Assembly: GCA_001664005.1 (NCBI GenBank)
Contig: CP016093.1
Coordinates: 3,059,001 to 3,123,000 of the forward strand
Direction: 5' to 3'
DNA: 64,000 nucleotides
DNA from: Rhizobiales bacterium NRL2
GTDB taxonomy: Bacteria > Pseudomonadota > Alphaproteobacteria > Minwuiales > Minwuiaceae
Shown: one piece after another, positions 27,494 through 36,538 of the stretch
Numbering within the stretch: position 1 is the first letter of the stretch
Layout: each line of letters begins with the position of its first letter
The notes under the pieces: generated by a model
Seen by the model: the letters and a program-made list of their open reading frames with translations, nothing else
The model's database searches: none
Told to the model about the DNA's origin: nothing
Translations under genes and position numbers: made by a program

Positions 27494-27973
27494 ATGAGCC
27501 AGACCGCGGCAACGTCGTTCGATCCCCGCCTCAGACGGCGGTTCGGCGCAGCCCTGGCGGTCCTCCGAGTCGCGTTGGGCGTGTTCCTTCTCGTCTGGGG
27601 GCTCGAGAAGTTCATCGTGACGGAACGCAGCGTCGCGATCTTCGACTATTTCTATGGCGTGTCCGCCTCGACGGCTGCGACCTATGTCCTGGGCGCGCTC
27701 GAATCCGTCCTGGCCGTCGCGATCATTGTCGGGGCATTCCGGCGCTGGAGCTATGGCATCGGCCTGCTCGTCCACGCAGCCACGACGATCGTCTCGGCCC
27801 GCCTGATCATCGATCCCTGGGGCTTGATCTCGGGTGAGCCGCAGCATCTGTATCTTGCGGCCGTGCCTATCCTCGGCGCCTTTGCCGCGCTCTATCTCCT
27901 CCGGGATCTGGACTCCTTCAGCTTCGATGAGTGGCGGGCCGGTGCCGGGCAGCGCGTACCGGGGACTGTCTGA
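27494..27973 (+). CDS. DoxX-like membrane protein
   Basis: 159 residues with four predicted helices, beginning VLRVALGVFLLVWGLEKFIV, the DoxX-type RxxxGxxFxxxGxxK pattern. Others are TYVLGALESVLAVAIIVGAF and IGLLVHAATTIVSARLIID. DoxX proteins are linked to thiosulfate:quinone reduction or redox-stress complexes. The role here is unassigned; the position, between DUF1573 and the propeller gene, suggests a membrane redox module. Confidence 0.75.
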   Translation: MSQTAATSFDPRLRRRFGAALAVLRVALGVFLLVWGLEKFIVTERSVAIFDYFYGVSASTAATYVLGALESVLAVAIIVGAFRRWSYGIGLLVHAATTIVSARLIIDPWGLISGEPQHLYLAAVPILGAFAALYLLRDLDSFSFDEWRAGAGQRVPGTV

Positions 27974-28075
27974 CCATGAGACAGTCGCGTAGACACCTCT
28001 CCCTACCGCTGCTTCTCGTGCCGCAAAGCGCGAATCGCCTCTCTAGCGCTCGCTTAACTGAAATGGGTGAATGAA

Positions 28076-28936
28076 ATGCCTACCGTCATCGTGAAACTGG
28101 CCCGCCAACTCGCCACGATCGTCATGGCCGCATCAGTGCTGGCCGGTCTTCAGGCTGCGCAGGCCGCTGGGGGCATGGATCAGGCGGTGAGCGCGCTTGC
28201 CTCTGCGCCGCAGACGGAGACCCTGTACAAGTCCGACGGACAGGCGCTGTACCGCGGTAATGGCGGCGGCAAGCAATGGACGAAAGTGCCGCTCGCAGCG
28301 CAGCCTGACGGCGGCAGGGTCGCGGCGGTCGCTGTCTCGGTGGGCGAACAAAGCCAGCTGTACGTGGCGGGCATCGGGCTAGGCGTGCTGAAGAGCGTCG
28401 ATGCCGGCAAGAGTTGGAGCCACGTCGACCAGGGGCTCCCGGGCCGCGACGTAGTCGCCTTTGCGGCGCACAGCACCGCGCCCGATACTCTCTTCGCCGT
28501 GGTCGCGGGAGAAGGCGTCTACCGCAGCGAGGACGGCGGCGCTCAGTGGCGCATGGTGGACAAGGGGCCTGAAGCCGATATTCGGCGGCTCATCCATTCC
28601 AACCTCGAAGGCAGCATGCAATCCGGCTGGCTCTTCGCCGCCACCGACAAAGGCGTCTATCGCTCGATGGACTGCTTCTGCGGCTGGCGCCCTGCCGGCA
28701 GCTTGCCGGGCTCGGTCTCAGCCGTTGCGTACGACCCCAAGCAGCCGATGGAGCTTTATGCAGCCACGGGCCGAGAGGTGTTCCGCACCGTCGACGGTGG
28801 CGAGGAGTGGCAAGCGGTCGGCTCGCCGGGCGCGCAGGTCAATGCGCTCGCATATTCGCCTTCGGGCGTGCTCCATGCCCTGTTGTCCGATGGCCGTGTC
28901 GTGCAAAGCCGGGACAAGGGCAAGCAGTGGGAGTGA
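28076..28936 (+). CDS. Secreted Asp-box beta-propeller protein
   Basis: 286 residues with a signal peptide (RQLATIVMAASVLAGLQAAQ). At least five Asp-box/BNR turns are visible: GNGGGKQWTKV, SVDAGKSWSHV, SEDGGAQWRMV, TVDGGEEWQAV and SRDKGKQW. They mark a sortilin/photosynthesis-stability-factor-like propeller. A CFCGW turn (MDCFCGWRPAG) adds two cysteines. The stop overlaps the cytochrome c start (GTGA). Such propellers often scaffold assembly of membrane redox complexes; here the partner is unknown. Confidence 0.75.
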   Translation: MPTVIVKLARQLATIVMAASVLAGLQAAQAAGGMDQAVSALASAPQTETLYKSDGQALYRGNGGGKQWTKVPLAAQPDGGRVAAVAVSVGEQSQLYVAGIGLGVLKSVDAGKSWSHVDQGLPGRDVVAFAAHSTAPDTLFAVVAGEGVYRSEDGGAQWRMVDKGPEADIRRLIHSNLEGSMQSGWLFAATDKGVYRSMDCFCGWRPAGSLPGSVSAVAYDPKQPMELYAATGREVFRTVDGGEEWQAVGSPGAQVNALAYSPSGVLHALLSDGRVVQSRDKGKQWE

Positions 28937-29475
28937 GTGGATGTGTGAGGTCATTGCTGAAAGGTGCCGTGATGCTGTTGGCGCTTAATGCGGGTGGTGT
29001 GCTGGCGGATGGCGGCCCGCCCCCGTTGGACCCTGAACGAGTAGAAGCGGGACGCAGGGTGTACCAAGAGCACTGCGCATCCTGCCATGGACCCCGCGGC
29101 GAAGGTCAGGCGAATTGGGAGAGGCCGAATGCCCGGGGTGAGCTGCCGGCGCCACCCCATAACGCGAAGGGCCATACCTGGAAGCATTCCGACGCCTTGC
29201 TGTACCGGATGGTCAGCGAGGGCTGGCGGGATCCCTTCAACAAGACCCGGCACCTCACAATGCCCGCTTTCCGAGACGAGCTCTCACCAGATGAGATCCG
29301 GAACGTCATTACGTATTTGAAGACTCTTTGGACATCGGAGCAGCGGCAGTTCCAGTGGGAAGAGACTTTGGTTCGCGGGGGGCTTCCCAGCGCCAAGCGC
29401 CACGTCGTCAAGCCACTCGGATGGTGGGAGGGAAACGAATGCGGACTAGGTCTCTCCGCCCCGTGGGCGTCATGA
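28933..29475 (+). CDS. Class I c-type cytochrome
   Basis: 180 residues, exported (LLKGAVMLLALNAGGVLADG). One heme site, HCASCHGPRGEG, and a distal methionine likely in HLTMPAFRDELSPDEIRNV, the usual arrangement of monoheme cytochrome c. Start is GTG at 28933, overlapping the propeller stop by 4 bp. An electron carrier in the periplasm, matured by the Ccm components of the same island. Confidence 0.88.
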   Translation: MSGCVRSLLKGAVMLLALNAGGVLADGGPPPLDPERVEAGRRVYQEHCASCHGPRGEGQANWERPNARGELPAPPHNAKGHTWKHSDALLYRMVSEGWRDPFNKTRHLTMPAFRDELSPDEIRNVITYLKTLWTSEQRQFQWEETLVRGGLPSAKRHVVKPLGWWEGNECGLGLSAPWAS

Positions 29476-29558
29476 TCGGCTTGCTCCTGGTGATGGCCGC
29501 GGCTCTCTCTATTGTTGCGAACTCTGTGACGGCGCACGGTGGGGAGGTAACGCTGTGA
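29439..29558 (+). CDS. 39-residue exported peptide
   Basis: MRTRSLRPVGVM, then a hydrophobic core (GLLLVMAAALSIVANSV) and a short end (TAHGGEVTL). Ribosome site GGGAGGG lies 7 bp upstream of ATG 29439. The ORF overlaps the 3' end of the cytochrome gene, and its stop overlaps the next gene's GTG start (GTGA). Tight packing on both sides argues that it is translated; it may be a small membrane subunit or a coupling peptide. Too short for family assignment. Confidence 0.5.
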   Translation: MRTRSLRPVGVMIGLLLVMAAALSIVANSVTAHGGEVTL

Positions 29559-30315
29559 CACCGTTGAAGATTGTTGGTTTGGGTTCCCTTGGAGCTGTGT
29601 TGGCCATCGGTGGATGGATTGCACTCGATATAGCTGGCATCGTCCTGACCGGAGGCCCTCGGCAGCAGGGGGACGAGTTTGAGCAGCGTGTGCGTAATTA
29701 CCTGGTCGAGACCCCGCAGGTTCTTGTCGAATCGCTTCAGCGGGTGGAGCAGCAGCAGCGCGCGATGCAGACCGACGAACTCGGACGGATCATTTCGGCG
29801 CGTAGCGATGAGATTTTCAATGATCCTGAGACTCCCGTCGGCGGCAATCCCGAGGGTGATGTCAATCTCGTCGAGTTCTTTGACTACAACTGTCCCTATT
29901 GCCGGGGTGTGGCGTCGACACTCGTCGAAATCGAGAAAGGCGATCCCAAGCTTCGCTTCGTCTACAAGGAGTGGCCAATCCTCGGCCCGAACTCCGAGTT
30001 CGCGGCGCGCGCGGCTTTGGCCTCGCGGAGCCAGAGAAAGTACGTCGCGTTTCACAAGGGCTTGATGCTGGCCAGCGGGCTTATCAACGAGTCGAAGGTG
30101 CTCAAGGTGGCAGCGCAAGTCGGTCTCGACGTTGAGCGACTGAAGCAGGACATGGAGGCGCCGGAAATCAAGGCGGCGATCGAGCGCAACCGGGAGCTTG
30201 CCCGGGCGCTCCGGATCACTGGGACGCCGAGCTTCGTGATGGCGACGAGATGCTCCGAGGCGCCGCGGATGCAGAGGCCATCCGCGGGCTCATCCGGGCG
30301 GCAAGAGAGAAATGA
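29555..30315 (+). pseudogene. DsbA-family oxidoreductase, frameshifted near C-terminus
   Basis: Membrane-anchored periplasmic thioredoxin of the DsbA/ScsC type. An N-terminal helix (IVGLGSLGAVLAIGGWIALD) and a helical dimerisation-like region precede the active site EFFDYNCPYCRG. FVYKEWPILGPNSEFAA and RITGTPSFV (cis-Pro loop) follow. After TPSFV the frame changes: one base missing near 30240 (GATGGCGAC; an extra base would restore IGDEMLRGAADAEAIRGLI, stop at 30315). As read, the protein ends with an unrelated Pro/Arg-rich tail to 30397. The catalytic part is intact, so partial function is possible. Confidence 0.8.
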
Positions 30316-30414
30316 CACGGAACGAGGTGGTGAAGTCACGGAGCCCATGCCCCGAAGCGGCCCTCGCCGTTTCGAAGAAGAGGAGGCAGGCGGTTAGCCT
30401 GCAGGGTGATAGTC

Positions 30415-30969
30415 ATGAATACCGGAGAAATCGCCAAAAAGAGACACGAATCCGGCAGTGAAACGCGCCGCGACTTCCTCTATGTGATGACCGGTGCGAC
30501 GGTGGCCGTGGGCACGGGCGCTGCGCTGTGGCCGTTCATCGACAGCATGAATCCGGCAGCGGATGTCATTGCACTGTCCACAATAGAAGTGGACCTGGGG
30601 CCGATTGAGCTAGGCCAGCGGATAACGGTGAATTGGCGCGGGCAACCGGTCTTCATCGATCACCGGACGCCCGAGCAGATCGCAGCGGCACGGGCCGACG
30701 ACGGCGCCGACCTGCGCGATCCGGAGCCGGATAGTGCAAGGGTGATCCGGCCGGAGTGGCTGGTGGTCATCGGGATCTGCACGCATCTCGGATGCGTGCC
30801 GCTGGGGCAGAACACCGGCGACCCGAAGGGCGGGTGGGGCGGCTGGTTCTGTCCCTGCCACGGCTCCCACTACGATGTCTCGGGCCGCGTCCGCAAGGGC
30901 CCCGCTCCCCGCAATCTGGTCGTGCCCCCGTATGCCTTCCTCGACGATGCGCGGATTCGGATCGGCTGA
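30415..30969 (+). CDS. petA: Rieske iron-sulfur protein, bc1 type
   Basis: 184 residues. The Tat-like anchor [20 protein letters not shown] precedes [20 protein letters not shown] and the 2Fe-2S ligands [12 protein letters not shown] and [10 protein letters not shown] with the closing [12 protein letters not shown]. These are the motifs of ubiquinol-cytochrome c reductase subunit PetA. There is no petB (cytochrome b) or petC in the island, so this copy must join a chromosomal complex or act elsewhere. ATG 30415 is used; a GTG at 30406 is possible. Confidence 0.92.
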   Translation: MNTGEIAKKRHESGSETRRDFLYVMTGATVAVGTGAALWPFIDSMNPAADVIALSTIEVDLGPIELGQRITVNWRGQPVFIDHRTPEQIAAARADDGADLRDPEPDSARVIRPEWLVVIGICTHLGCVPLGQNTGDPKGGWGGWFCPCHGSHYDVSGRVRKGPAPRNLVVPPYAFLDDARIRIG

Positions 30970-31040
30970 CGATCAGATGGCGTGGCACTTCGATGACCGA
31001 GGGCGAAGGGCGAGCATTGGAAGAAAGGAGTGATCGAGCG

Positions 31041-31451
31041 ATGAACATTGGAGCCGTTGCGGAGAAGTCGGGCGTTCCGCCCAAGACGATCCGCTACTAT
31101 GAGAGCATTGGCCTGATTCCTTCGGCGGACCGTCGTCCGAACGGCTATCGCAGCTATGACGACATCGACATGCATACGCTCAATTTCATCAAGCGTGCGC
31201 GCGGCCTGGGATTCTCCGTCGACGAAGTGCGCGACCTGCTCGATCTATGGCACAACAGGCGCCGTTCCAGCGCCTCTGTGAAGGCGCTGGCGGTCGAGCA
31301 CCTGGAGACGCTCGACCGCAAGATCGAGGAGCTGAGGTCGATGCGCAGGACGCTCGCCACCTTGATCGAACGGTGCCGAGGCGACAGTCGGCCCGATTGT
31401 CCCATCCTCGCCGATCTGGCAGACGGCGAGAAAATGTCGGGCGCGCGATGA
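31041..31451 (+). CDS. cueR: MerR-family copper regulator CueR/HmrR
   Basis: 136 residues. N-terminal winged helix MNIGAVAEKSGVPPKTIRYY with ESIGLIPSADRRPNGYRSY, a dimerisation coiled coil, and the Cu(I)-binding cysteine pair in CRGDSRPDCPIL (C-x7-C, as in CueR). The Cu-specific spacing separates it from MerR (Hg) and ZntR. AAAGGAG lies just upstream of ATG 31041. It is last in the rightward block, probably activating the promoters at 23.5, 40.3, 40.5 and 46.9 kb. An IS630 begins 18 bp after its stop. Confidence 0.92.
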   Translation: MNIGAVAEKSGVPPKTIRYYESIGLIPSADRRPNGYRSYDDIDMHTLNFIKRARGLGFSVDEVRDLLDLWHNRRRSSASVKALAVEHLETLDRKIEELRSMRRTLATLIERCRGDSRPDCPILADLADGEKMSGAR

Positions 31452-31468
31452 TCGCCCCGTCGCTCCTC

Positions 31469-32644
31469 CTAGTGGATTGAACCCGACAGTGGAGTCCCGA
31501 TGGGGATTCCCATTGTCGGTTTTGGGTGCGAGTCTGCGGCATGCGCACGGGTATCAGCTTCGAAGTTTCTCCGGATGACCGCTGTCGTCTTGAGGCGCTC
31601 GTCCGGGATCGGAACGCCCCTCAGAACCATGTCTGGCGAGCCCGGATCGTCCTCTGCACGGCCGACGGTTTCGGCACCAACGCGATCATGCGGGAGACTG
31701 GCAAGTCCAAGACGTGCGTCTGGCGCTGGCAGGAGAGGTTCGCCGAGCAGGGCGTGGACGGGCTCTTTCGCGACAAGACGCGGCCGCCGGGCATCCCGCC
31801 GCTCGGTCAGGAGGTGGTCGACCGGGTGTTGGCACTGACCTTCGAGCCGCCGCCGAAGGAGGCTACCCACTGGACCGGCACGATGATGGCCGCGGCCAGC
31901 GGAATCAGCGTCAGTTCCGTGCAGCGTATCTGGCGTAAGCACGGCCTGCAGCCCCACCGCGTCCGCCAGTTCAAGCTCTCCACCGATCCCGAGTTCGCCG
32001 ACAAGCTGCGCGACGTCGTCGGCCTCTACATGGACCCGCCGGCGCACGCGCTCGTCTTCTCGGTCGACGAGAAGAGTCAGATCCAGGCGCTCGACCGGAC
32101 CCAGCCAGGGCTGCCGCTCAAGAAGGGCCGCGCCGGCACGATGACCCACGACTACAAACGCCACGGAACGACCACGCTGTTCGCCGCGCTGAACAGCCTG
32201 CCCCGGACCCGATCCGGGGTGCTCGACGGCACCGTCATCGGGCGCAACATGCAGCGTCACCGCCACCAGGAGTTCATCCGCTTCCTCAACCTGATCGAGC
32301 GTCACACCCCCGCCGACAAGAGCATCCACCTGATCCTGGACAACTACGCCGCCCACAAGCACCCGAAGGTCCGCGCCTGGCTCGCCCGTCATCCGCGCTT
32401 CACCTTCCACTTCGTGCCGACCTCCTGCTCCTGGCTGAACGCCGTGGAAGGCTTCTTCGCCCGGCTCAGCAAGCGCCGCCTGAAGCGCGGCGTGTTCCAC
32501 TCTCTGGTCGACCTGCAGGCCGCCATCAATCGCTTCGTCGCCGAGCACAACCAGGCGTCCAGGCCGTTCGTCTGGACCGCCGATCCCGACCGGATCATCG
32601 AAGCCGTCAAACGCGGGGACCAAGAGTTGGATTCGCTCCACTAG
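31469..32644 (+). mobile_element. IS630-family element, intact
   Basis: 1176 bp bounded by CTAGTGGA (31469) and TCCACTAG (32644), containing one transposase ORF. The terminal CTAG is consistent with IS630 insertion at TA. It abuts a second, interrupted IS630 that shares the CTAG at 32641-32644. Confidence 0.8.
31541..32644 (+). CDS. IS630-family transposase
   Basis: 367 residues from ATG 31541. The N-terminal helix-turn-helix (TNAIMRETGKSKTCVWRWQE) is followed by the DDE domain: first Asp in LVFSVDEKSQIQALDRTQ, second in IHLILDNYAAHKHP, Glu in SCSWLNAVEGFFARLSKRRL. That is a complete IS630/Tc1-mariner triad. The stop codon TAG is formed by the right terminal CTAG. Appears functional. Confidence 0.92.
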   Translation: MRTGISFEVSPDDRCRLEALVRDRNAPQNHVWRARIVLCTADGFGTNAIMRETGKSKTCVWRWQERFAEQGVDGLFRDKTRPPGIPPLGQEVVDRVLALTFEPPPKEATHWTGTMMAAASGISVSSVQRIWRKHGLQPHRVRQFKLSTDPEFADKLRDVVGLYMDPPAHALVFSVDEKSQIQALDRTQPGLPLKKGRAGTMTHDYKRHGTTTLFAALNSLPRTRSGVLDGTVIGRNMQRHRHQEFIRFLNLIERHTPADKSIHLILDNYAAHKHPKVRAWLARHPRFTFHFVPTSCSWLNAVEGFFARLSKRRLKRGVFHSLVDLQAAINRFVAEHNQASRPFVWTADPDRIIEAVKRGDQELDSLH

Positions 32645-32656
32645 ACCGTTCCGCAT

Positions 32657-33134
32657 TTAGATTGAAGCGTATCCGGCGTTTCGGATGTAGTTGGCGCATT
32701 CCCTTGCAGTGAGGTTGTCGAGGGTGTTTGCGATGGCGTTGCACAGGGTATCGCAGGTTCTCGCCTGCTGCCGGCGAAGCCAGTGCTTGAGCTTGGAGAA
32801 GAGCTGCTCGATGGGGTTCAGGTCGGGACTGTAGGCGGGCAGGAAGAGCAGGTGCGCGCCGGCGCGCCGGATGGCTTGCCGGACGGCCTTGCCCTTGTGG
32901 CTGCCGAGATTGTCCATGACCACGACATCGCCGGCCTTCAACTTCGGGACCAATGCCTGCTCGACCCAGGCGCGGAAGCGTTTTCCGTTGATCGGCCCGT
33001 CGAACAGGCAGGGCGCCTCGACGCGGTCGCTGCGCAAGGCGGCAAGGAAGGTGTAGGTCCGCCAGCGCCCATGCGGCGACTTGCCGATCAGCCGCTCGCC
33101 GCGTTGGCCCCAACCCCGGAGCGGGGCCATGTTG
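32657..33134 (-). pseudogene. IS630 transposase, C-terminal half
   Basis: Continues from [10 protein letters not shown] through DNLGSHKG (second Asp) to [20 protein letters not shown] (final Glu). The first half and the DETWT aspartate lie on the other side of the IS3, at 34.4-34.9 kb. Inactive as it stands. Confidence 0.85.
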
Positions 33135-33204
33135 GTCCTGACGTGACCCCCTGATTTTCCTCCAATCTTGATTAGAGTCCGGCCCTTGGAGAAGGACGGA
33201 CGAG

Positions 33205-33471
33205 ATGAAGAGAGCGAAGTTCACGGAAGAGCAGATCATCGGGGTGCTGAAGGAGGCTGAGGCTGGCGCGAAGACCGCTGATCTTGCCCGTAGGCACGGC
33301 GTATCCGAGGCGACGATCTATAACTGGAAGTCGAAGTATGGCGGGCTTGAGGTCTCGGACGCGCGGCGTCTGAAGGCCCTTGAAGGCGAGAATACCAAGC
33401 TGAAGAAGATGCTGGCGGAGCAGATGCTGGACAATGCTGCTCTGAAGGATCTGCTGTCAAAAAAGTGGTGA
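33205..33471 (+). CDS. IS3 transposase OrfA
   Basis: 88 residues: [20 protein letters not shown], helix-turn-helix [20 protein letters not shown], and the leucine-zipper-like ending [20 protein letters not shown]. It ends at an A6G run (TCAAAAAAGTGG, 33458-33469), a typical site for -1 frameshifting into orfB. Confidence 0.92.
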   Translation: MKRAKFTEEQIIGVLKEAEAGAKTADLARRHGVSEATIYNWKSKYGGLEVSDARRLKALEGENTKLKKMLAEQMLDNAALKDLLSKKW

Positions 33472-34376
33472 CGCCTGCCGCGAAGCGGGAAGCTGTCGCC
33501 CATCTCCGATCCTGTCACGAGATGAGCGAACGGCGGGCGTGCCGTGTGATCAATGCCGACCGCACGAGCGTGCGCTATCTGTCCAGGCGCGGTGATGATG
33601 CCGAGCTTCGCAGCAGGCTGCGGGAACTGGCGAACCAGCGGCGGCGGTTTGGCTACAGGCGGCTGCACATCCTGCTGCGGCGTGAGGGCGTGATGATCAA
33701 CCGCAAGAAGACCCAGCGGCTCTATGTCGAGGAAGGACTGGCTGTCCGGCGGCGGCGCAGCCGCAGACGTGCTGTCGGGACCAGGGCGCCTGCTCCTGTA
33801 ATGGCCCTGCCGAACCAACGGTGGAGCCTCGACTTCGTCCACGATCAGATGGTCTGTGGCCGACGGTTCCGCGTGCTCAATGTCGTCGATGACGTGACCA
33901 GGGAATGCCTTGCTGCCGTGCCGGACACCTCGATCTCCGGGCAGCGGGTCGTGCGCGAGCTCGACGCACTGATCGCACGACGCGGCAAGCCGGGCATGAT
34001 CGTGAGCGACAATGGGACCGAACTTACCAGCAACGCCGTGCTGGCGTGGTGCAGCGAGGCGGATGTCGAATGGCATTACATCCAGCCGGGCAGACCCATG
34101 CAGAACGGCTATGTGGAAAGTTTCAACGGACGGATGCGCGACGAGCTGCTCAACGAGACGCTGTTCCTCAGCCTGGCCCACGCCCGGGTTGAGATTGCGG
34201 CCTGGGCGGAGGACTACAATCGGGAGAGGCCCCACTCATCCTTGGGATACGAACCACCGGCGGCCTACGCCGCTGAACTGGAAAGGCAATGGCCTGCTCC
34301 GCTGCGCCCTTCGGGCTCCGCTACGCAGCCCATTGCTTCAACCGCGCCTATGCGCAACAAACCCGCCCGGCTCTAA
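33465..34376 (+). CDS. IS3 transposase OrfB (rve integrase)
   Basis: 303 residues in the -1 frame relative to orfA, probably made as an OrfAB fusion. DDE triad: [22 protein letters not shown], and the Glu region [20 protein letters not shown]. Also the HTH_21 segment [16 protein letters not shown]. Intact. Confidence 0.92.
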   Translation: MVTPAAKREAVAHLRSCHEMSERRACRVINADRTSVRYLSRRGDDAELRSRLRELANQRRRFGYRRLHILLRREGVMINRKKTQRLYVEEGLAVRRRRSRRRAVGTRAPAPVMALPNQRWSLDFVHDQMVCGRRFRVLNVVDDVTRECLAAVPDTSISGQRVVRELDALIARRGKPGMIVSDNGTELTSNAVLAWCSEADVEWHYIQPGRPMQNGYVESFNGRMRDELLNETLFLSLAHARVEIAAWAEDYNRERPHSSLGYEPPAAYAAELERQWPAPLRPSGSATQPIASTAPMRNKPARL

Positions 34377-34408
34377 TCCTGGTTGGTAGAAAGTTCGGGG
34401 TCACGTCA

Positions 34409-34873
34409 GTCCTGGTCCAGGTCTCGTCGACAAAGACCAGACGGGCCGGATCGATGCTCTTCTGGTGGCGTCTCCAGCGAACGCGGCGGCGTGCGATCTC
34501 AGGCCGGTCCTGCTCCGTGGCGAAGGCGCTTTTTTTTGAAGCTCAGCCCCTCGGCGTGCAGGAAGCGACGCACGGTGTCTTCGGCAACCACGATCCCCCG
34601 CGCGGCAAGATCCGCCCGCAGTTCCCGGACCGGCCGGTCCGGCCAGGCGGCGACCAGACCGCGGATCAGATCGCGGTGCGGCTCAAGAACAGGACGGCGG
34701 TGGCCTCCGTACCGATCCGGCGCGACATGGCCGCGGGCCCGCTGGCGCTGTCCCCAACGCACAACCGTCGCGACGGAAAGACCGAACCGGGACGCAACGG
34801 CACGGCAGCTGCCACCGGCTTCAAGGGCCGCAGCCACCCGCTCGCGGAGATCAAGAGAATAAGGTCGAACCAT
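34409..34873 (-). pseudogene. IS630 transposase, N-terminal half with frameshift
   Basis: Starts MVRPYSLDLRERVAAALEAG, has a helix-turn-helix (VASRFGLSVATVVRWGQRQR), then shifts frame at a run of eight A (34530-34537, coding strand) after GLSFKK. The other frame continues RPEIARRRVRWRRHQKSIDP, ARLVFVDETWTRT, and ends at the IS3 insertion. One A fewer would restore the frame. Either decay, or the A-run frameshift some IS630 elements use. Confidence 0.8.
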
Positions 34874-34996
34874 CACATGCTGGCCTCCTTCTCCAGCCAG
34901 CATGTTGAATCAGAACCCGACCGATCTGGGAATCCCAAATCGATTCAATCAAAACACTGAACGATCTAGTGACATGGGACTCGGAACTGCATTTGA

Positions 34997-35737
34997 ATGC
35001 TTGAGCTTTCCAGCATCGGCGTCCTGACCGCCTTCGCCGCCGGGGCGATCTCCTTTCTGTCTCCCTGCGTCCTGCCCCTCGTCCCCGGCTACGTCTCCTA
35101 CGTGGCGGGCGAGAGCCTGAATGGTCCGCGGACGCAGCGCGTTTCGGCGACGAAACTTCCGGCTCTGGGCTTGAGCATGCTTTTCGTGCTGGGCTTCAGC
35201 ACGGTGTTCGTCGTCCTGGGAGCGAGTGCCACGGCGCTCGGCCAGCTGCTCCTCCAGTACCGCTATGAGACGAATATTGTCGGTGGCGCCATCATCATCG
35301 CCTTCGGGCTGTTCATGACAGGACTGCTCAATCCAAGTTGGCTCCACCGCGAATTCCGGTTTCATGCGAACATCCCGGGAGGCCGGCCGGTCGGCGCGTA
35401 CGTCCTCGGCCTGGCCTTTGCGTTCGGCTGGACGCCCTGCATCGGACCGGTCTTAGGCGCGATCCTCACGGTCAGCGCGGCCACGGCCACCATGTCCCAA
35501 GGCATCACCTTGCTTGCCATCTATTCGCTCGGTCTCGGCGTTCCGTTTCTGCTGGCAGCAGCGTTTACGGGGGGCTTCCTCGCACAGATGCGCGTCATGC
35601 GCCGGTTCGGCCGGCCCCTGCAGATCTTCGCCGGCCTGGTCATGGTGGTGATGGGGGTCGCAATGATGACAGGCTATCTGGCGGCCTTCTCCTATTGGCT
35701 CCTCGAGACCTTCCCGGGATTGGCGACGATTGGATGA
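34997..35737 (+). CDS. ccdA: CcdA-type thiol-electron transporter
   Basis: 246-residue membrane protein with six helices that passes electrons from cytosolic thioredoxin to periplasmic TlpA and CcmG. Active cysteines: FLSPCVLPLVPGYVSY (helix 1) and FAFGWTPCIGPVLGAIL (helix 4), both on the proline-kinked motif of the family. Completes the thiol-reducing path with the TlpA and CcmG genes at 22-23 kb, from which it is separated by the IS nest. The next gene overlaps its end. Confidence 0.92.
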   Translation: MLELSSIGVLTAFAAGAISFLSPCVLPLVPGYVSYVAGESLNGPRTQRVSATKLPALGLSMLFVLGFSTVFVVLGASATALGQLLLQYRYETNIVGGAIIIAFGLFMTGLLNPSWLHREFRFHANIPGGRPVGAYVLGLAFAFGWTPCIGPVLGAILTVSAATATMSQGITLLAIYSLGLGVPFLLAAAFTGGFLAQMRVMRRFGRPLQIFAGLVMVVMGVAMMTGYLAAFSYWLLETFPGLATIG

Positions 35738-35759
35738 CAACACCCATCGATCGAACGGC

Positions 35760-36538
35760 ATGTCTCGTGGGGCATTCAAACCCCCATCGCCCGAGAACTT
35801 AGAGCCTGGGCCGTTGCAGTCGCCTGGCGGAGTCTCTTCGGTTGCGCAGAAAGCCGCGCCGCCGCAGCGCCGATCGGGGCAACGGCGGCTCCTGCATGTG
35901 TCGCTCGCGCTTCCGGTGACATTGGCAATCGTGGGTGGGGCCGGGCTCGGCCTCCTCCTTATCGGCGAGATGGAAGCGGAGATCTCGGTCCGGGCGTTCG
36001 AGGACGTCATCCTCGCCTGGGGACATTGGGGTGTCCTTGCTTCGATCGGATTGATGGTCATTCACTCCTTCGTGCCCTTCCCGGCCGAGCTCGTGGCCCT
36101 CGCGAACGGCATGCTCTACGGGCCGGTCTGGGGTACGGTCGTCACGTGGATTGGGGCCATGCTGGGGGCCTTCCTTGCGTTCGGCTTGTCGCGCAGTTCG
36201 TCGAGGTGATGGTGGCCCGCCGTCACTGGCAGCGGCTCGATGACTGGACGGGAAAGCATGCGGCGCAGATGGTCTTCCTCGCCCGCTTCCTGCCGGTAAT
36301 CTCCTTCAACCTCGTGAACTATGCGGCGGGCCTGACCCGGATCTCGTGGTGGACGTTCGGATGGACGACCGGCCTCGGCATCCTGCCGATGACCATCCTC
36401 ATGGCTGCGATGGGCGACCAGGCGGGAAGAATGCCCTGGCATTGGTGGCTTGCTCTCATGGGGGCCGCCGCACTTGCCTGGGTTCTCATCCAGCGATGGC
36501 TGCGCCGCCGCCGCTGCAGCGAACAGATCAACGACTAG
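35760..36538 (+). pseudogene. TVP38/TMEM64 (VTT) membrane protein, frameshifted
   Basis: Helical membrane protein of the DedA-like VTT family: VMVIHSFVPFPAELVALANG-like start (LMVIHSFVPFPAELVALANG), MLYGPVWGTVVTWIGAMLGA, then FLARFLPVISFNLVNYAAGL and LGILPMTILMAAMGDQAG. The first part ends at GLSRSSSR (stop at 36207-36209); the rest (QFVEVMVARRHWQRLDDWTG) is in another frame. One extra base near 36193 would join them. The start may be ATG 35760 or TTG 35730, the latter overlapping ccdA. The end overlaps ccmI by 11 bp, convergent. Confidence 0.8.

Larger units (their letters stand above)
33139..34408 (+). mobile_element. IS3-family (IS407-like) element with 4-bp target duplication
   Basis: 1270 bp from TGACGTGACCCC (33139) to GGGGTCACGTCA (34408), perfect 12-bp terminal inverted repeats. 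The target duplication GTCC lies at 33135-33138 and 34409-34412; removing one copy rejoins the interrupted IS630 transposase (DETWTRTNMAP). Two ORFs in the usual orfA/orfB layout. Four-base duplications fit the IS407 group. Confidence 0.92.
32641..34969 (-). mobile_element. Second IS630-family element, split by an IS3
   Basis: Ends CTAGACCGTTCCGCATTTAG (left) and, on the opposite strand, CTAGATCGTTCAGTGTTTTG (right) match as imperfect inverted repeats. The leftward transposase is cut by an IS3-family insertion at 33139-34408. Without that insert the element would be about 1.06 kb, a normal IS630 size. Confidence 0.8.
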
